DNA of 64,000 nucleotides from Planctomycetota bacterium (GTDB lineage: Bacteria > Planctomycetota > Phycisphaerae > UBA1845). Under the pieces are notes generated by a model. It did not search any database. It was not told the origin of the DNA and was given only the letters and a program-made list of their open reading frames with translations. The translations under genes and the position numbers were made by a program. The stretch covers positions 19,321 to 83,320 of the forward strand of contig JAJRPG010000094.1 in the NCBI GenBank assembly GCA_024280855.1, read 5' to 3'. Shown one piece after another: positions 39,891-48,179 of the stretch (position 1 is its first letter; the number at the start of each line of letters is the position of its first letter).

Positions 39891-41215
39891 GTATGAGCTT
39901 GACTTATAACAATGTGAAGCGAGGCGTGCGGGATGCGTACCAGGCGTTTCGGTCTAATTTTTCCGGCTCACTATTTCCGCCGGATGGAACGATCGTTACG
40001 CCGTCGGCGACGCTCGATGCACACCTGCACCTGCTTAGCGATAACTTGGATTTCAAGCGGCTGCGCAGCATTGTCAACTCAGCCCTGCGCGGTGACCTGG
40101 AAGTTGGGCTGACACTGTTTAGCGAGATGCAGCGTAAAGACCCGCGACTGCAAGCGGTGGCCAACATTCGACGCATGGCCCTCACGCTACTCGATTACGA
40201 AATTGTCAGTGCTGCCGAGGACGAAGATGATGGTGTCGATCGAACCCTCGCCGATGAAGCTGCCCAATTTGTACGCGAGCAAATCTCTGACTTGATGCCA
40301 TTTGGTCGGGCACTCGAACATATGGCCAGAGGCATTGGCCCTAACCTCGCGGTGCTCGAAAAGGTTTGGGAAGGTCGTAAGCTGGTTGACCTCATACCCG
40401 TTCATGAAACACGCCTCGCCACAGACTCGAAAGAGCCGTGGCGGATACGCATTCGCACCGACGACAACCACGTTGGTGTATTCGCCACGCCGGAAAAATT
40501 CGTCATTCATATGCCGCACGGGGAAGATCGCTTTCCGTTTCGACTGTCGCCGCTGATTTCGATTGCCCCTTACTGGCTTGGGAAATCAATCTCGTTTGCT
40601 GATCTGATTATCTATAACGAGATATTCGGGATGCCCATGCGATGGGTGAAGCATCGAGCGAATGCGTCCAAGTCAGAGATCAATACGCTGATGAAAATGC
40701 TCAAGAGTATGGGCAGTAGCGCGTTCGGTGCGTTCAGCGAAAACGTGGACTTGTCGCTATTGGAATCTTCACAGCGCGGCACGTCACCGCATACGGCCAC
40801 CATCGAACTATGCGACCGACAATATGCCGTAGCATTCCTCGGCGGAAACCTCACGACGGATACCACGGGCGGGACGGGAACCTTCGCCGCTGCGTCGGTG
40901 CAAGATGAAGTACGCGACGACATACGCGATGACGATATACAAAAAGAAGCACGCACCATACGCGAACAAATCATCGAACCCATGTGCCGCTATCAGTTCT
41001 GGCGAGGCGATGTGCCGTGCCCGCATTTTAGACGCAACAAAAAACAAGTCGTCACCGTGCAAGACATCAAAGACGCACAACTGGCTGGCATTGACATGCC
41101 CAAAGATTGGGCCTTGGCACGATTGGGCATACCCAAGCTCAAGGATGGCGAAGAAAAACTAGAGCCTATGACGGGATTTTTCGGTGATGCAGTTAGCGAA
41201 GGGTTCGACGCATGA
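39887..41215 (+). CDS. Portal protein (DUF935, Mu gp29-like)
   Basis: 442 residues. DUF935 hallmarks: LFSEMQRKDPRLQAVANIRR at about residue 85, the stem/clip segment WEGRKLVDLIPVHETRL, and a DLIIYNEIFGMPMRWVKH block. It starts four bases inside the terminase stop (ATGA). Twelve copies would form the DNA port. The usual C-terminal tail of Mu gp29 seems split off as the next ORF. Confidence 0.85.
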   Translation: MSMSLTYNNVKRGVRDAYQAFRSNFSGSLFPPDGTIVTPSATLDAHLHLLSDNLDFKRLRSIVNSALRGDLEVGLTLFSEMQRKDPRLQAVANIRRMALTLLDYEIVSAAEDEDDGVDRTLADEAAQFVREQISDLMPFGRALEHMARGIGPNLAVLEKVWEGRKLVDLIPVHETRLATDSKEPWRIRIRTDDNHVGVFATPEKFVIHMPHGEDRFPFRLSPLISIAPYWLGKSISFADLIIYNEIFGMPMRWVKHRANASKSEINTLMKMLKSMGSSAFGAFSENVDLSLLESSQRGTSPHTATIELCDRQYAVAFLGGNLTTDTTGGTGTFAAASVQDEVRDDIRDDDIQKEARTIREQIIEPMCRYQFWRGDVPCPHFRRNKKQVVTVQDIKDAQLAGIDMPKDWALARLGIPKLKDGEEKLEPMTGFFGDAVSEGFDA

Positions 41216-41502
41216 AGCTGCGAAACAGCAAAGACGTGATCGGTGGTGTGACCGTACTCGGCGAACGAGCCATTCGCCAAATTGGTGATGGCTACCAGGC
41301 CATCACCGATCCGCTGGTAGATGCGATCGAATCAGCCAAAGGGTTTGGCGATTTGAAAAAGCGAATGAGTAAACGATTGATAAACAAAATGGATAGCACG
41401 GTCATCGAAGAGGCGCTCGAAACGGTGGGCACGCAAGCGGGGCTGATCGGCGTGGTTACGGCGACGCCGATCAAGATGTCGAAGGTCGAAGGTAAAGGTT
41501 AA
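41212..41502 (+). CDS. Small head protein between portal and MuF, possibly split portal tail
   Basis: 96 residues, ATGA overlap with the portal gene. The helix YQAITDPLVDAIESAKGFGD, then LKKRMSKRLINKMDSTVIEE and TVGTQAGLIGVVTA resemble the C-terminal helical region of DUF935 portals, which often reads LLxPLLxxVxxAxSYEELLxRL. Here it is an independent ORF in another frame. It could also be a separate scaffolding partner. Confidence 0.5.
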   Translation: MKLRNSKDVIGGVTVLGERAIRQIGDGYQAITDPLVDAIESAKGFGDLKKRMSKRLINKMDSTVIEEALETVGTQAGLIGVVTATPIKMSKVEGKG

Positions 41503-41509
41503 ATGATAG

Positions 41510-42262
41510 ATGCCCATCAACGTATTAGCCCAGCACGACTTCAAGCCCAAGACGCTGGACGATCTGGCCAAGCGGTTTCGGGGCAAGCTGGCCGTGGATT
41601 CGGATACGTTCGATCGGATCAGCCGCGAGCAAAAGGCCAAGGCGTTTCGCATTGCCACGGTTCACAAAGTGCAACTGGTGCAAAAGGCCCGCGACCTGGT
41701 AGCGGACGCCCTCGAAACGGGCACGCCATTTTCAGAGTTTCGAGCGAAGCTGCTCGCGCTGTTCGATCGCCAAGGCGTCGCACCTCCAGCACTGCATCGA
41801 TTGCAACTGGCGTTTCGGCAAAACCTTTTGCAGAGCTACAGCGACGCGCGGCGGGAAACACTGGACGATCCGGAAATCTCGTCGGTGTTTCGGTTCCGTC
41901 GTTATTCAACTGTCGGCAACGGTGTGCCAGGGACCAACCGGGTACGAGCCGATCACGCGATATTGCACGGCAAGGTGTTTCGATGGAACGACCCGTTCTG
42001 GAACACGTTCACGCCACCGTGGGACTTCGGATGCCGCTGCACTATGCAGGCGCTTACCGCAGGTCAAGTGCGACGCGGGCGTATGACTGTGTGGACACTC
42101 AAGGGCGGCGTGATTGTGCCAGCGGCCACGCGCAACGCCAAGGGCAAACAAAAAGGGATCAAGCTCAAACGCAATCCCAACTTCGTGGGCAGTGTGTTGG
42201 ATTTCGGGACGAAGTCGCTGGATAAAGATTTACGCGAACTGGTAGAGGAACTGACGAAATGA
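41510..42262 (+). CDS. MuF head morphogenesis protein (Mu gp30 / SPP1 gp7-like)
   Basis: 250 residues in the correct head-module place. An N-terminal helical region (FRIATVHKVQLVQKARDLVA) leads to the MuF core: RRYSTVGNGVPGTN, ADHAILHGKVFRWND, PFWNTFTPPWDFGCRCTM. A C-terminal basic loop ends in ELVEELTK. Minor capsid component needed for head assembly or ejected with DNA. The overlapping plus-strand ORF 41503-42225 is a shadow. Confidence 0.85.
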   Translation: MPINVLAQHDFKPKTLDDLAKRFRGKLAVDSDTFDRISREQKAKAFRIATVHKVQLVQKARDLVADALETGTPFSEFRAKLLALFDRQGVAPPALHRLQLAFRQNLLQSYSDARRETLDDPEISSVFRFRRYSTVGNGVPGTNRVRADHAILHGKVFRWNDPFWNTFTPPWDFGCRCTMQALTAGQVRRGRMTVWTLKGGVIVPAATRNAKGKQKGIKLKRNPNFVGSVLDFGTKSLDKDLRELVEELTK

Positions 42263-43494
42263 CCAAGCAATATGAAGATCAACCGTTGCATTTGATTGCA
42301 TGTGAGATTGATGCCAGTGCTGCTACGGTAGAGGTACTCATAGCACCATTCGGCGAAGTCGAATCTGTGAATGGTAGCTTTATCATCGATGAAGAAGGAT
42401 TCGCTTTAATCATGGAAGCCTTTAAGGCTCATGGTGTAGACATCCCCTTTGACCTGGAACATCACACCGTTGGTGGAGAGTATTCCGCGCCGGATGGAAG
42501 CGCTGATGCACAAGGTTGGATCACGGATATGCGTCTGGAAAAAGGGCGTGGCATCGTGGCCACGGTGGAGTGGAACAAAGAAGGACGTGAGCGTGTTCTA
42601 TCGAAAAAGTATAAATACTCCTCGCCCACACTCGCAGTGCGCGAATCAGATAAACGTGCGGTCCGATTACACTCGGTCGCTATGACCAATAAGCCAGCGA
42701 TACCTCGTATGGAACCGCTGGTAGCAAAGCAATCTATCAATATGAAGGAGACGAAAACTATGGTCCCAGAAACAGTACTAGGACAAGAGACGGGTGAAGT
42801 CAATGAACAGGCGCTGCTAGGCGCGTTAGCTGAGACGCTTGACTTAAAGATGGAGCAACTGCAAGGACCGAACTTGCTGCCCGCCATCTTGGAGGCGGTG
42901 AAAGCCTTGAAGGGTAGTGGCGATAAAACCGGCGCGGGCGAGAAAAAGGCTGACGGCGAGAAAAAGGCCGACGAGGCTGAAACTGCCGTGGCCAATAGTG
43001 CATGGGGCGCACTGGGACTTGACAAAGGCTCGGACGCCAACGCCGTAACGATGGCGATCAACACACTCAAGCAGGGCGGGAAAAACTTGGTTGCCATGAA
43101 ACAAGAAATTGCGACGTTGTCCGAAAAAATAGCCAATGGCGAACGCAAAGAAATGCTCCTGCCTTTCAAGGATGTCATCGGCCTTGGTGATAGCGAAGAG
43201 GCTCGCAAGAAGGACCACGAAGTGATTATGGCCCTGGCGGCATCATCCCCTGAGCAATGCAAGCACATGCTTCAGCAGCGCAAGGCGCAGCTACCGCCAC
43301 AGGGGGCAACCAACGAGCCAACGCCTACGGTAACGAGCGATGACCGAATGTCCATCATCGCTAACGCGGCGAAGGAATACGACGCCAATGACATGCAGAT
43401 CGGCTCGAAGCCCGGTTATGTCATGCAAGTTCTTAAAGAGAAAAAGTTGTCGCCAATGACAGAGGACGAACATAAGAAGTTGGTCGCGGTTTAA
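42259..43494 (+). CDS. Prohead protease (Mu gpI-like) with C-terminal scaffold region
   Basis: 411 residues. The protease domain (about 1-160) shows IMEAFKAHGVDIPFDLEHHT, a SADAQGWITDMRLEKGRGI strand and KYKYSSPTLAV with HSVAMTNKPAI, as in Mu gpI. The rest is a scaffold: charged, Ala/Lys/Glu-rich and helical (AGEKKADGEKKADEAETAV). As in Mu, the scaffold (Z) seems also to be made from an internal start; see 42760. The enzyme matures the prohead by removing the scaffold. Confidence 0.85.
   Translation: MTKQYEDQPLHLIACEIDASAATVEVLIAPFGEVESVNGSFIIDEEGFALIMEAFKAHGVDIPFDLEHHTVGGEYSAPDGSADAQGWITDMRLEKGRGIVATVEWNKEGRERVLSKKYKYSSPTLAVRESDKRAVRLHSVAMTNKPAIPRMEPLVAKQSINMKETKTMVPETVLGQETGEVNEQALLGALAETLDLKMEQLQGPNLLPAILEAVKALKGSGDKTGAGEKKADGEKKADEAETAVANSAWGALGLDKGSDANAVTMAINTLKQGGKNLVAMKQEIATLSEKIANGERKEMLLPFKDVIGLGDSEEARKKDHEVIMALAASSPEQCKHMLQQRKAQLPPQGATNEPTPTVTSDDRMSIIANAAKEYDANDMQIGSKPGYVMQVLKEKKLSPMTEDEHKKLVAV
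42760..43494 (+). CDS. Nested scaffold protein (Mu gpZ-like), internal start in protease gene
   Basis: ATG 42760 (MVPETVLGQETGEVNEQALL) is preceded by AAGGAG at nine bases, within the protease frame and exactly at the junction between protease and scaffold parts. It yields 244 residues holding only the scaffold. Mu expresses gpZ the same way from within gene I, and lambda Nu3 within C. The start is predicted from sequence, not shown. Confidence 0.65.
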   Translation: MVPETVLGQETGEVNEQALLGALAETLDLKMEQLQGPNLLPAILEAVKALKGSGDKTGAGEKKADGEKKADEAETAVANSAWGALGLDKGSDANAVTMAINTLKQGGKNLVAMKQEIATLSEKIANGERKEMLLPFKDVIGLGDSEEARKKDHEVIMALAASSPEQCKHMLQQRKAQLPPQGATNEPTPTVTSDDRMSIIANAAKEYDANDMQIGSKPGYVMQVLKEKKLSPMTEDEHKKLVAV

Positions 43495-43534
43495 CGGATT
43501 TAACCGGCACCAAAATTGAATTAGATAACAGCCA

Positions 43535-43568
43535 TACGGCTTAGCCGTAAACAAAGTGGCTTAGCCAC
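43535..43568 (+). other. Twin stem-loops with TTA loops before the decoration gene
   Basis: Two successive perfect hairpins: TACGGC-tta-GCCGTA (43535-43549) and GTGGC-tta-GCCAC (43556-43568). They follow the protease/scaffold stop and precede AAGGAGG of the next gene. No T-run follows. They may protect or process the message for the abundant capsid genes. Confidence 0.55.
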
Positions 43569-43583
43569 GACAAGGAGGTCAAT

Positions 43584-44432
43584 ATGCTGACTGCAGATAG
43601 AAGTTTGGATTTCAAGTTGAACACGGACCCGATTGGTAACTCGGTAGAGTTGCTAGTCGCGGCGACGGCGAAAATTTACCATGGTGCATTCGTCGGAATC
43701 GACGCTACGGGCTTTGCCAAGCCCTACGACAATGCCACACCGGCTACCACGCTGGCGGGTGGCGATCGTATCGTAGGCGTAGCCGCCTACGCCGCAGACA
43801 ACACCAGTGGTATCGACGGTGACAAAACCGTGAAGGTCATGATTAGCGGCGCATTCGATCATGTCATTACTGGGCTAGTTGCTGCCGATGTGGGTACGCC
43901 GATCTACGCAAGTGACGACGGTACGCTTACCAAGGTCGCCCTGGGCAACGCCTTTGTGGGTTGGGTGGAACGGTTTGTTTCTGCCGGGCTTGGCACAGTA
44001 CGCTTGCAAGGACTTGAGAGTGGCGGACCTATGATCCATCGCACGTCCGCAGCCATCGACTGTGACGCTGCCAACGAAGCGATGCTCATCCATCCGACTG
44101 AAAATCAAAATGGTTTGCTCCTGCTTTGGGCGGGCGCCATCGTCACTGAAGTGTTCGCCGGTGCTACCGAGGACCAGGGCATTGTCACGTTGCAAGACAC
44201 GGACGGCACGACGCTAGGTGCGACGTTCACCGCCAGCAACGCGGCGGCGGATGTGGTCAATGACATTATTGCCCCGCTGGCCAACAAGGTCGCTATCGGT
44301 GCTGCCACCGGCAGTTTGCTGGTTATTGTTCCTGCGGGCAAAGGTGTGAAAGCCAAAGTGACGCAACTGACAAGTGGTGCTGGCGCGGCGGGTGCGATGA
44401 AGGTTATCGCTATCGCCATTCCCATTGCCTAA
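43584..44432 (+). CDS. Capsid decoration protein (DUF2190-like N-terminal domain with added C-terminal domain)
   Basis: 282 residues. The N-terminal 150 residues match the small cement/DUF2190 fold: KIYHGAFVGIDATGFAKPYD, GDRIVGVAAYAADNT, KVMISGAFDHVITG, YASDDGTLTKVA. The C-terminal 130 residues form a second beta-rich domain (LLLLWAGAIVTEVFAGATED), apparently fused. AAGGAGG gives a strong ribosome site, in line with high expression. Sits directly before the major capsid gene. Confidence 0.7.
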   Translation: MLTADRSLDFKLNTDPIGNSVELLVAATAKIYHGAFVGIDATGFAKPYDNATPATTLAGGDRIVGVAAYAADNTSGIDGDKTVKVMISGAFDHVITGLVAADVGTPIYASDDGTLTKVALGNAFVGWVERFVSAGLGTVRLQGLESGGPMIHRTSAAIDCDAANEAMLIHPTENQNGLLLLWAGAIVTEVFAGATEDQGIVTLQDTDGTTLGATFTASNAAADVVNDIIAPLANKVAIGAATGSLLVIVPAGKGVKAKVTQLTSGAGAAGAMKVIAIAIPIA

Positions 44433-44513
44433 TCGGAAAACGATTACGAACATAACCCTTTGAGGTTTGTAAAAATACATGCGGTTCAGCCGCCAGAATA
44501 GGAGAGAAAACAG

Positions 44514-45458
44514 ATGACTTGGCATCCAACAGCAACCACTGTACGCGGGATACGCGGCGACATTGAAGAGCGCCTTAATGCGTTTCCCGAACTGTGGAAA
44601 CCCCACGTGACGAACGTGGACTCGACGACACAAGTGGAACCCTTTGCTTTCAGTGGCGCAGTACCTAAGCCACGCGAAATGAAAGATGGTCGTAAGACGC
44701 AAGGTCTCAGCCAGTTTTCGTTCAATATCGAAAATGGTGAACATGAACTTACGCTACTGATCGATCGCAAGAACTTTGAAGATCAACAAACTGACAGTGT
44801 CAAACGACGCATCGGCGAAATGAGCGGCGCCTGGGCACCGTACAAAGATGAGATATTCAACGAGATGCTCGAAAAGGGTAACACGACCACGCAAGGTACG
44901 CCGCACGATGGTCTTAGCTTTTTCCACGACACGCGGTCGCAGGGTGATAGCGGTACGATCGACAACAACTTAACTGGCGTGGTGGCGGCGGCGGATGCTA
45001 TCCCGACGTCATCAGAGTTTTTGGCGGCGATGAACCAGTGCAAACGAACGATGGCACTTTACGCCGATGACCAAGGTCGTAAGGGTACGCAAATGGCTGC
45101 GATGATGCAGCTTCGCGTGATTGCGGAAGTCGATCTGGAGCGTCCGATGCGTGAGGCATTGCAATCTACGCTGATCGATAACACCGACAACGTGTACGGT
45201 CGCAATATCGCAGAGCCGGACTTTAGCCCTTACCTCACCCCGGACGCCACACCGACTAAGGCGATGTATGTTCATGCTGTCGGTTCGGACGATTTCAAAG
45301 GCATCATTTATCAAGAGCGCACGCCGCTTGAAATTTTGATCTGGGATGATCCACATTGGATGGACAAGCACAACGGCTTGCTTATCACCATGCGTCAGCG
45401 ATTCGCTTTCGCGTATGGCAATTTCCGACGCATGATTAAGTATACCTTCACGACATAA
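44514..45458 (+). CDS. Major capsid protein (Mu gpT-like)
   Basis: 314 residues in the gpT family. Typical blocks: GDIEERLNAFPELWKPHVTN near the N-terminus, ELTLLIDRKNFEDQQTDSVK, DEIFNEMLEKGNTTTQGTPHDGL with LSFFHD, and near the end LEILIWDDPHWMDKHNGLLI before RQRFAFAYGNFRRM. HK97-fold shell subunit. GGAGAGAAAACAG precedes the ATG. A terminator-like hairpin follows the gene. Confidence 0.85.
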   Translation: MTWHPTATTVRGIRGDIEERLNAFPELWKPHVTNVDSTTQVEPFAFSGAVPKPREMKDGRKTQGLSQFSFNIENGEHELTLLIDRKNFEDQQTDSVKRRIGEMSGAWAPYKDEIFNEMLEKGNTTTQGTPHDGLSFFHDTRSQGDSGTIDNNLTGVVAAADAIPTSSEFLAAMNQCKRTMALYADDQGRKGTQMAAMMQLRVIAEVDLERPMREALQSTLIDNTDNVYGRNIAEPDFSPYLTPDATPTKAMYVHAVGSDDFKGIIYQERTPLEILIWDDPHWMDKHNGLLITMRQRFAFAYGNFRRMIKYTFTT

Positions 45459-45496
45459 GCCAGGCGGGCAAGGCCGAAGGTCAAGAAAATTAGTCG

Positions 45497-45519
45497 AACG
45501 TCTGAGACGTTTTAATTTA
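45497..45519 (+). terminator. Hairpin after the major capsid gene
   Basis: AACGTC-tga-GACGTT at 45497-45511 followed by TTAATTTAT. Short stem, weak T-run. It may lower transcription into the less needed connector and tail genes or protect the capsid message. Confidence 0.45.
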
Positions 45520-45526
45520 TGGAGCA

Positions 45527-45718
45527 ATGAGTATGGCAAAAAACAGTAAGCCTGGCGTGGATAAGCGAAAGCTTACCCGCGAAGAGGCGTATCAAAAAAT
45601 AGTGGCCACTGTGAAGCAGGCTTACGCTGAATCAGAGGATGCCCACAACGGTAGAGAGGTGACTCAGGCGATTGCTGCCGAGTGGGCAAGGTGGAAGAAG
45701 GCCAACGAGCCTGCGTAA
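45527..45718 (+). CDS. Small phage protein after capsid gene
   Basis: 63 residues, basic start (SKPGVDKRKLTREEAYQKIV) and one helical body (KQAYAESEDAHNGREVTQAI). GGAGCAATGAGT lies before the ATG. It has no recognised family. Position is that of Mu gp35. Confidence 0.5.
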   Translation: MSMAKNSKPGVDKRKLTREEAYQKIVATVKQAYAESEDAHNGREVTQAIAAEWARWKKANEPA

Positions 45719-45735
45719 GGAAAGCGTAAACGCTT

Positions 45736-46152
45736 ATGAATTATATCACCAGCCAAAACGTGATCGATCGGATCGGCAATGATAAGGCCGCTCAGCTAAC
45801 TACTGATGCCGGATCAACGCCGGATACCGTCAAGATTGATGCAATCATTGCGGAAAAGGAGGGGCGGGCCAATAGCTACATCAGTAGCCGGGTGTCCGTC
45901 CCTGTTTCCGCGAGCGACTATCCCCATACCTACGCCGCACTGAAAGGCGCAGTGATGGACATGGTGCTGTGCGCCTTGCACTCGTTGCGTTCGCCAGCCC
46001 CTACGGACATCAAAGGTAGCCATGACCGGGCGATTGAATGGCTCAAGGGTGTGGCCGATGGCAGTGTCTCACTGCCCGATGCCGGGCTGGTGTCAAACGA
46101 CGGTCAGTGGAACTCGGAAACGAAGTCCACATCACGCGAGGATATGATTTAA
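45736..46152 (+). CDS. Head-tail connector (DUF1320, Mu gp36-like)
   Basis: 138 residues. The family plan YITSQNVIDRIGNDKAAQLT, then IDAIIAEKEGRANSYISSRV and a segment with LRSPAPTDIKGSHDRAIEWL is characteristic of DUF1320. It joins portal to tail. It ends adjacent to the next gene. Confidence 0.75.
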   Translation: MNYITSQNVIDRIGNDKAAQLTTDAGSTPDTVKIDAIIAEKEGRANSYISSRVSVPVSASDYPHTYAALKGAVMDMVLCALHSLRSPAPTDIKGSHDRAIEWLKGVADGSVSLPDAGLVSNDGQWNSETKSTSREDMI

Positions 46153-46758
46153 GTGACGTCACTTACGCTTAGATTGACGGGCGATCGAAACATGTTCGAG
46201 CGGGCCTCGAAGGCCCTTCGAGCGCCGCGAAAGCTGATGCGACAAATTGGTATACTCGAAATGATATCTGCCGAACGGCGCCTTGAGGTGTTGCTTGCTC
46301 AAAAGGCGGACGGAGGTGTTCGCAGTGGAAAACTAAAGGCGTCAATCACCGCTGGCACGCAAGGTCGCGGTGGTGGTGACACAATCTTTTCGCTGAGCGA
46401 TGAATCGGTGGAAGTGGGATCGAACTTGCCCTATGCGGCGATACGGCAATTCGGTGGGACTATCCTACCGAAAAAACCGGGCGGGGCGTTGGCCATACCA
46501 CTGACCGATCAACTCAAACGTAGTGGTCAGTCGCCGACAGAATTCGATCTGTCGTTTGTGCCGATCACCGGCGGAGCCAGCGGTAACGTGTTCGGGTTAC
46601 TGGTTGATAAAAAAAATAAAAAGGATGGCAAGGGTGAGCCACTCTACGCACTGGCCCGCGAAGTGACACAGGCAGGCACGCCGTATCTGTTTATCTCGGA
46701 TGATGACCTGCGCGTAATTCAAGAAGAACTATGGCCGGAATTTTTGGGATTTTCATAA
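46153..46758 (+). CDS. Phage virion morphogenesis / tail completion protein (gpG/gpS-like)
   Basis: 201 residues from GTG 46153. RRLEVLLAQKADGGVRSGKL, then VEVGSNLPYAAIRQFGGTI and GAPYLFIS-like GTPYLFISDDDLRVIQEEL fit the family of Mu and P2 tail-completion proteins (pattern YAxIhqfGG, RPflgls). It belongs to the head-tail joining module. Confidence 0.7.
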   Translation: MTSLTLRLTGDRNMFERASKALRAPRKLMRQIGILEMISAERRLEVLLAQKADGGVRSGKLKASITAGTQGRGGGDTIFSLSDESVEVGSNLPYAAIRQFGGTILPKKPGGALAIPLTDQLKRSGQSPTEFDLSFVPITGGASGNVFGLLVDKKNKKDGKGEPLYALAREVTQAGTPYLFISDDDLRVIQEELWPEFLGFS

Positions 46759-47238
46759 ATGGTAAACGACGGATCGCTGGCAACCCTGGTCGAAGAATGG
46801 ATCGTGACGCAAATACGCGCCCTGGCGGAATTTGCGGATGATGCGGTTGAAGTGTTTCCGGGGAACGAAGTGGTCTCCGGTCAACAAGTGATCGACGAAC
46901 TGACCAAAAAACGCAGCCCCTATGCCACGGTGTTTTTTAGAGGCGACCAACCACTGCCACTTGAAGAAGGTGAGCAGGCCTACGACCCGACCTATGTGAT
47001 TTGGATTGTGGTGCAAAACCATCGGCCTGGTACGGCGCGGTTTGGAGACGGCACGTCGCCAGGCACGAACCAGATGCGGGATGTCTTACGGACTGCCCTG
47101 CACGACAAATTCCCTAACCTTACCGCCAACGGTTTTTATACCGATGGCACCAAGTTTGGTGGTGTGAAAATTATTTTTCAACGCAAAGATGCGTGGATAC
47201 TCGAAGCTACGCTGGTGATACGAGAGACGCCGACGTAG
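46759..47238 (+). CDS. Minor tail / tail terminator-like protein (Mu gp37-like place)
   Basis: 159 residues. Helix LATLVEEWIVTQIRALAEFA, then a beta-rich domain (PYATVFFRGDQPLPLEEGEQ, YVIWIVVQNHRPGTARFGDG) as in DUF1834/gp37-type terminators. Function inferred from position between morphogenesis protein and tail tube. Confidence 0.6.
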   Translation: MVNDGSLATLVEEWIVTQIRALAEFADDAVEVFPGNEVVSGQQVIDELTKKRSPYATVFFRGDQPLPLEEGEQAYDPTYVIWIVVQNHRPGTARFGDGTSPGTNQMRDVLRTALHDKFPNLTANGFYTDGTKFGGVKIIFQRKDAWILEATLVIRETPT

Positions 47239-47281
47239 GCCGCTCGCGTTTACAGGCCGCTTGCGGCGAAAGGAATGAATC

Positions 47282-48166
47282 ATGGCAAACAAAAGAGCCT
47301 TTTTGGCACAGGGACTGGTGACCAACGGTGTGAGTGTGGGCGGACTGGCCAACCTTGACTTCGACGCTAGTTACGTGGACGTCATCGAAAGCCCGCCGAA
47401 CAGCGCGTTCGGGGTTGAAGATGTGGATCGCGGCGGACTCAAAATCGGTGCGTCCATGAGCTGTACGGACATCACCAAAGCCAACGCCATCCTTAATTCC
47501 ACGCCTGGGACTACGACCTTCTCCGGTAGGGAGAGCGGGCTGGCTACCTACAAGGATTATGTGACGCAGGCTATCGTCTGGTCGGGCATGGATATGACGC
47601 TGGCGAAAAACGCTGATGGTCAACTCAACTGTAATGGCACATTACGATTTGCGGCGAATACCACCGCACTGGCTAATGCTATTGCGGTTACTCCGACACA
47701 AACGGCGCCAACCTTCGTTGCCCCTGTCAGGCTCTACCGCCCTAACAGCGCATCATTTAATCCAGGCGTAGCCATTGCACCGGGACATGTGCAGTCGGTG
47801 CGGCTGGCGCTGGCTGGTAACCTCGAGGAAGACTACGGCGATGATGACATTGGGCACACGGCAGTTGACTTAAAATCTTGGGGATCACTTAAAACCACAC
47901 TGGTGTTCCGCGATGCCAGCGACGCCGCGACCAGCGACGTCGCGTCGCAACTGATGGCGGCGGCGAAAGGCGTACTCACCGTGACGCTGCTTGGCAGGGG
48001 CGGGGCGGCGAGCCAGACGCTGACGGTCAATAACCTGCTGTGGACCAACGTCAAGAAAACGCAAGGTGAAGGCTACTTTGAATATACGATGAGCGGCGTG
48101 AGCGGATGGAAAAACGGCGTGACGCTGTATGACATGTCGGCGTCGAAATTGTTTAGCATCGCCTAA
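47282..48166 (+). CDS. Major tail tube protein
   Basis: 294 residues from ATG 47282 with AAAGGAATGAATC before it. Beta-rich sequence (GGLKIGASMSCTDITKANAI, VQSVRLALAGNLEEDYGDDD, LKTTLVFRDAS) and location between tail terminator and tape measure argue for the tail tube. There is no sheath gene before it, consistent with a non-contractile tail. No closer family match is claimed. Confidence 0.6.
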   Translation: MANKRAFLAQGLVTNGVSVGGLANLDFDASYVDVIESPPNSAFGVEDVDRGGLKIGASMSCTDITKANAILNSTPGTTTFSGRESGLATYKDYVTQAIVWSGMDMTLAKNADGQLNCNGTLRFAANTTALANAIAVTPTQTAPTFVAPVRLYRPNSASFNPGVAIAPGHVQSVRLALAGNLEEDYGDDDIGHTAVDLKSWGSLKTTLVFRDASDAATSDVASQLMAAAKGVLTVTLLGRGGAASQTLTVNNLLWTNVKKTQGEGYFEYTMSGVSGWKNGVTLYDMSASKLFSIA

Positions 48167-48179
48167 AAGGAATTAGTGC

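Noticed and set aside
41503-42225. 240-residue plus-strand ORF overlapping MuF
   Set aside because: Arg/Gln/Ser-rich alternate frame of the MuF gene, which has clear motifs.
42462-43268. 268-residue minus-strand ORF
   Set aside because: Antisense to the protease/scaffold gene, Ser/Pro/Ala-rich mirror of its Lys/Glu/Ala codons.
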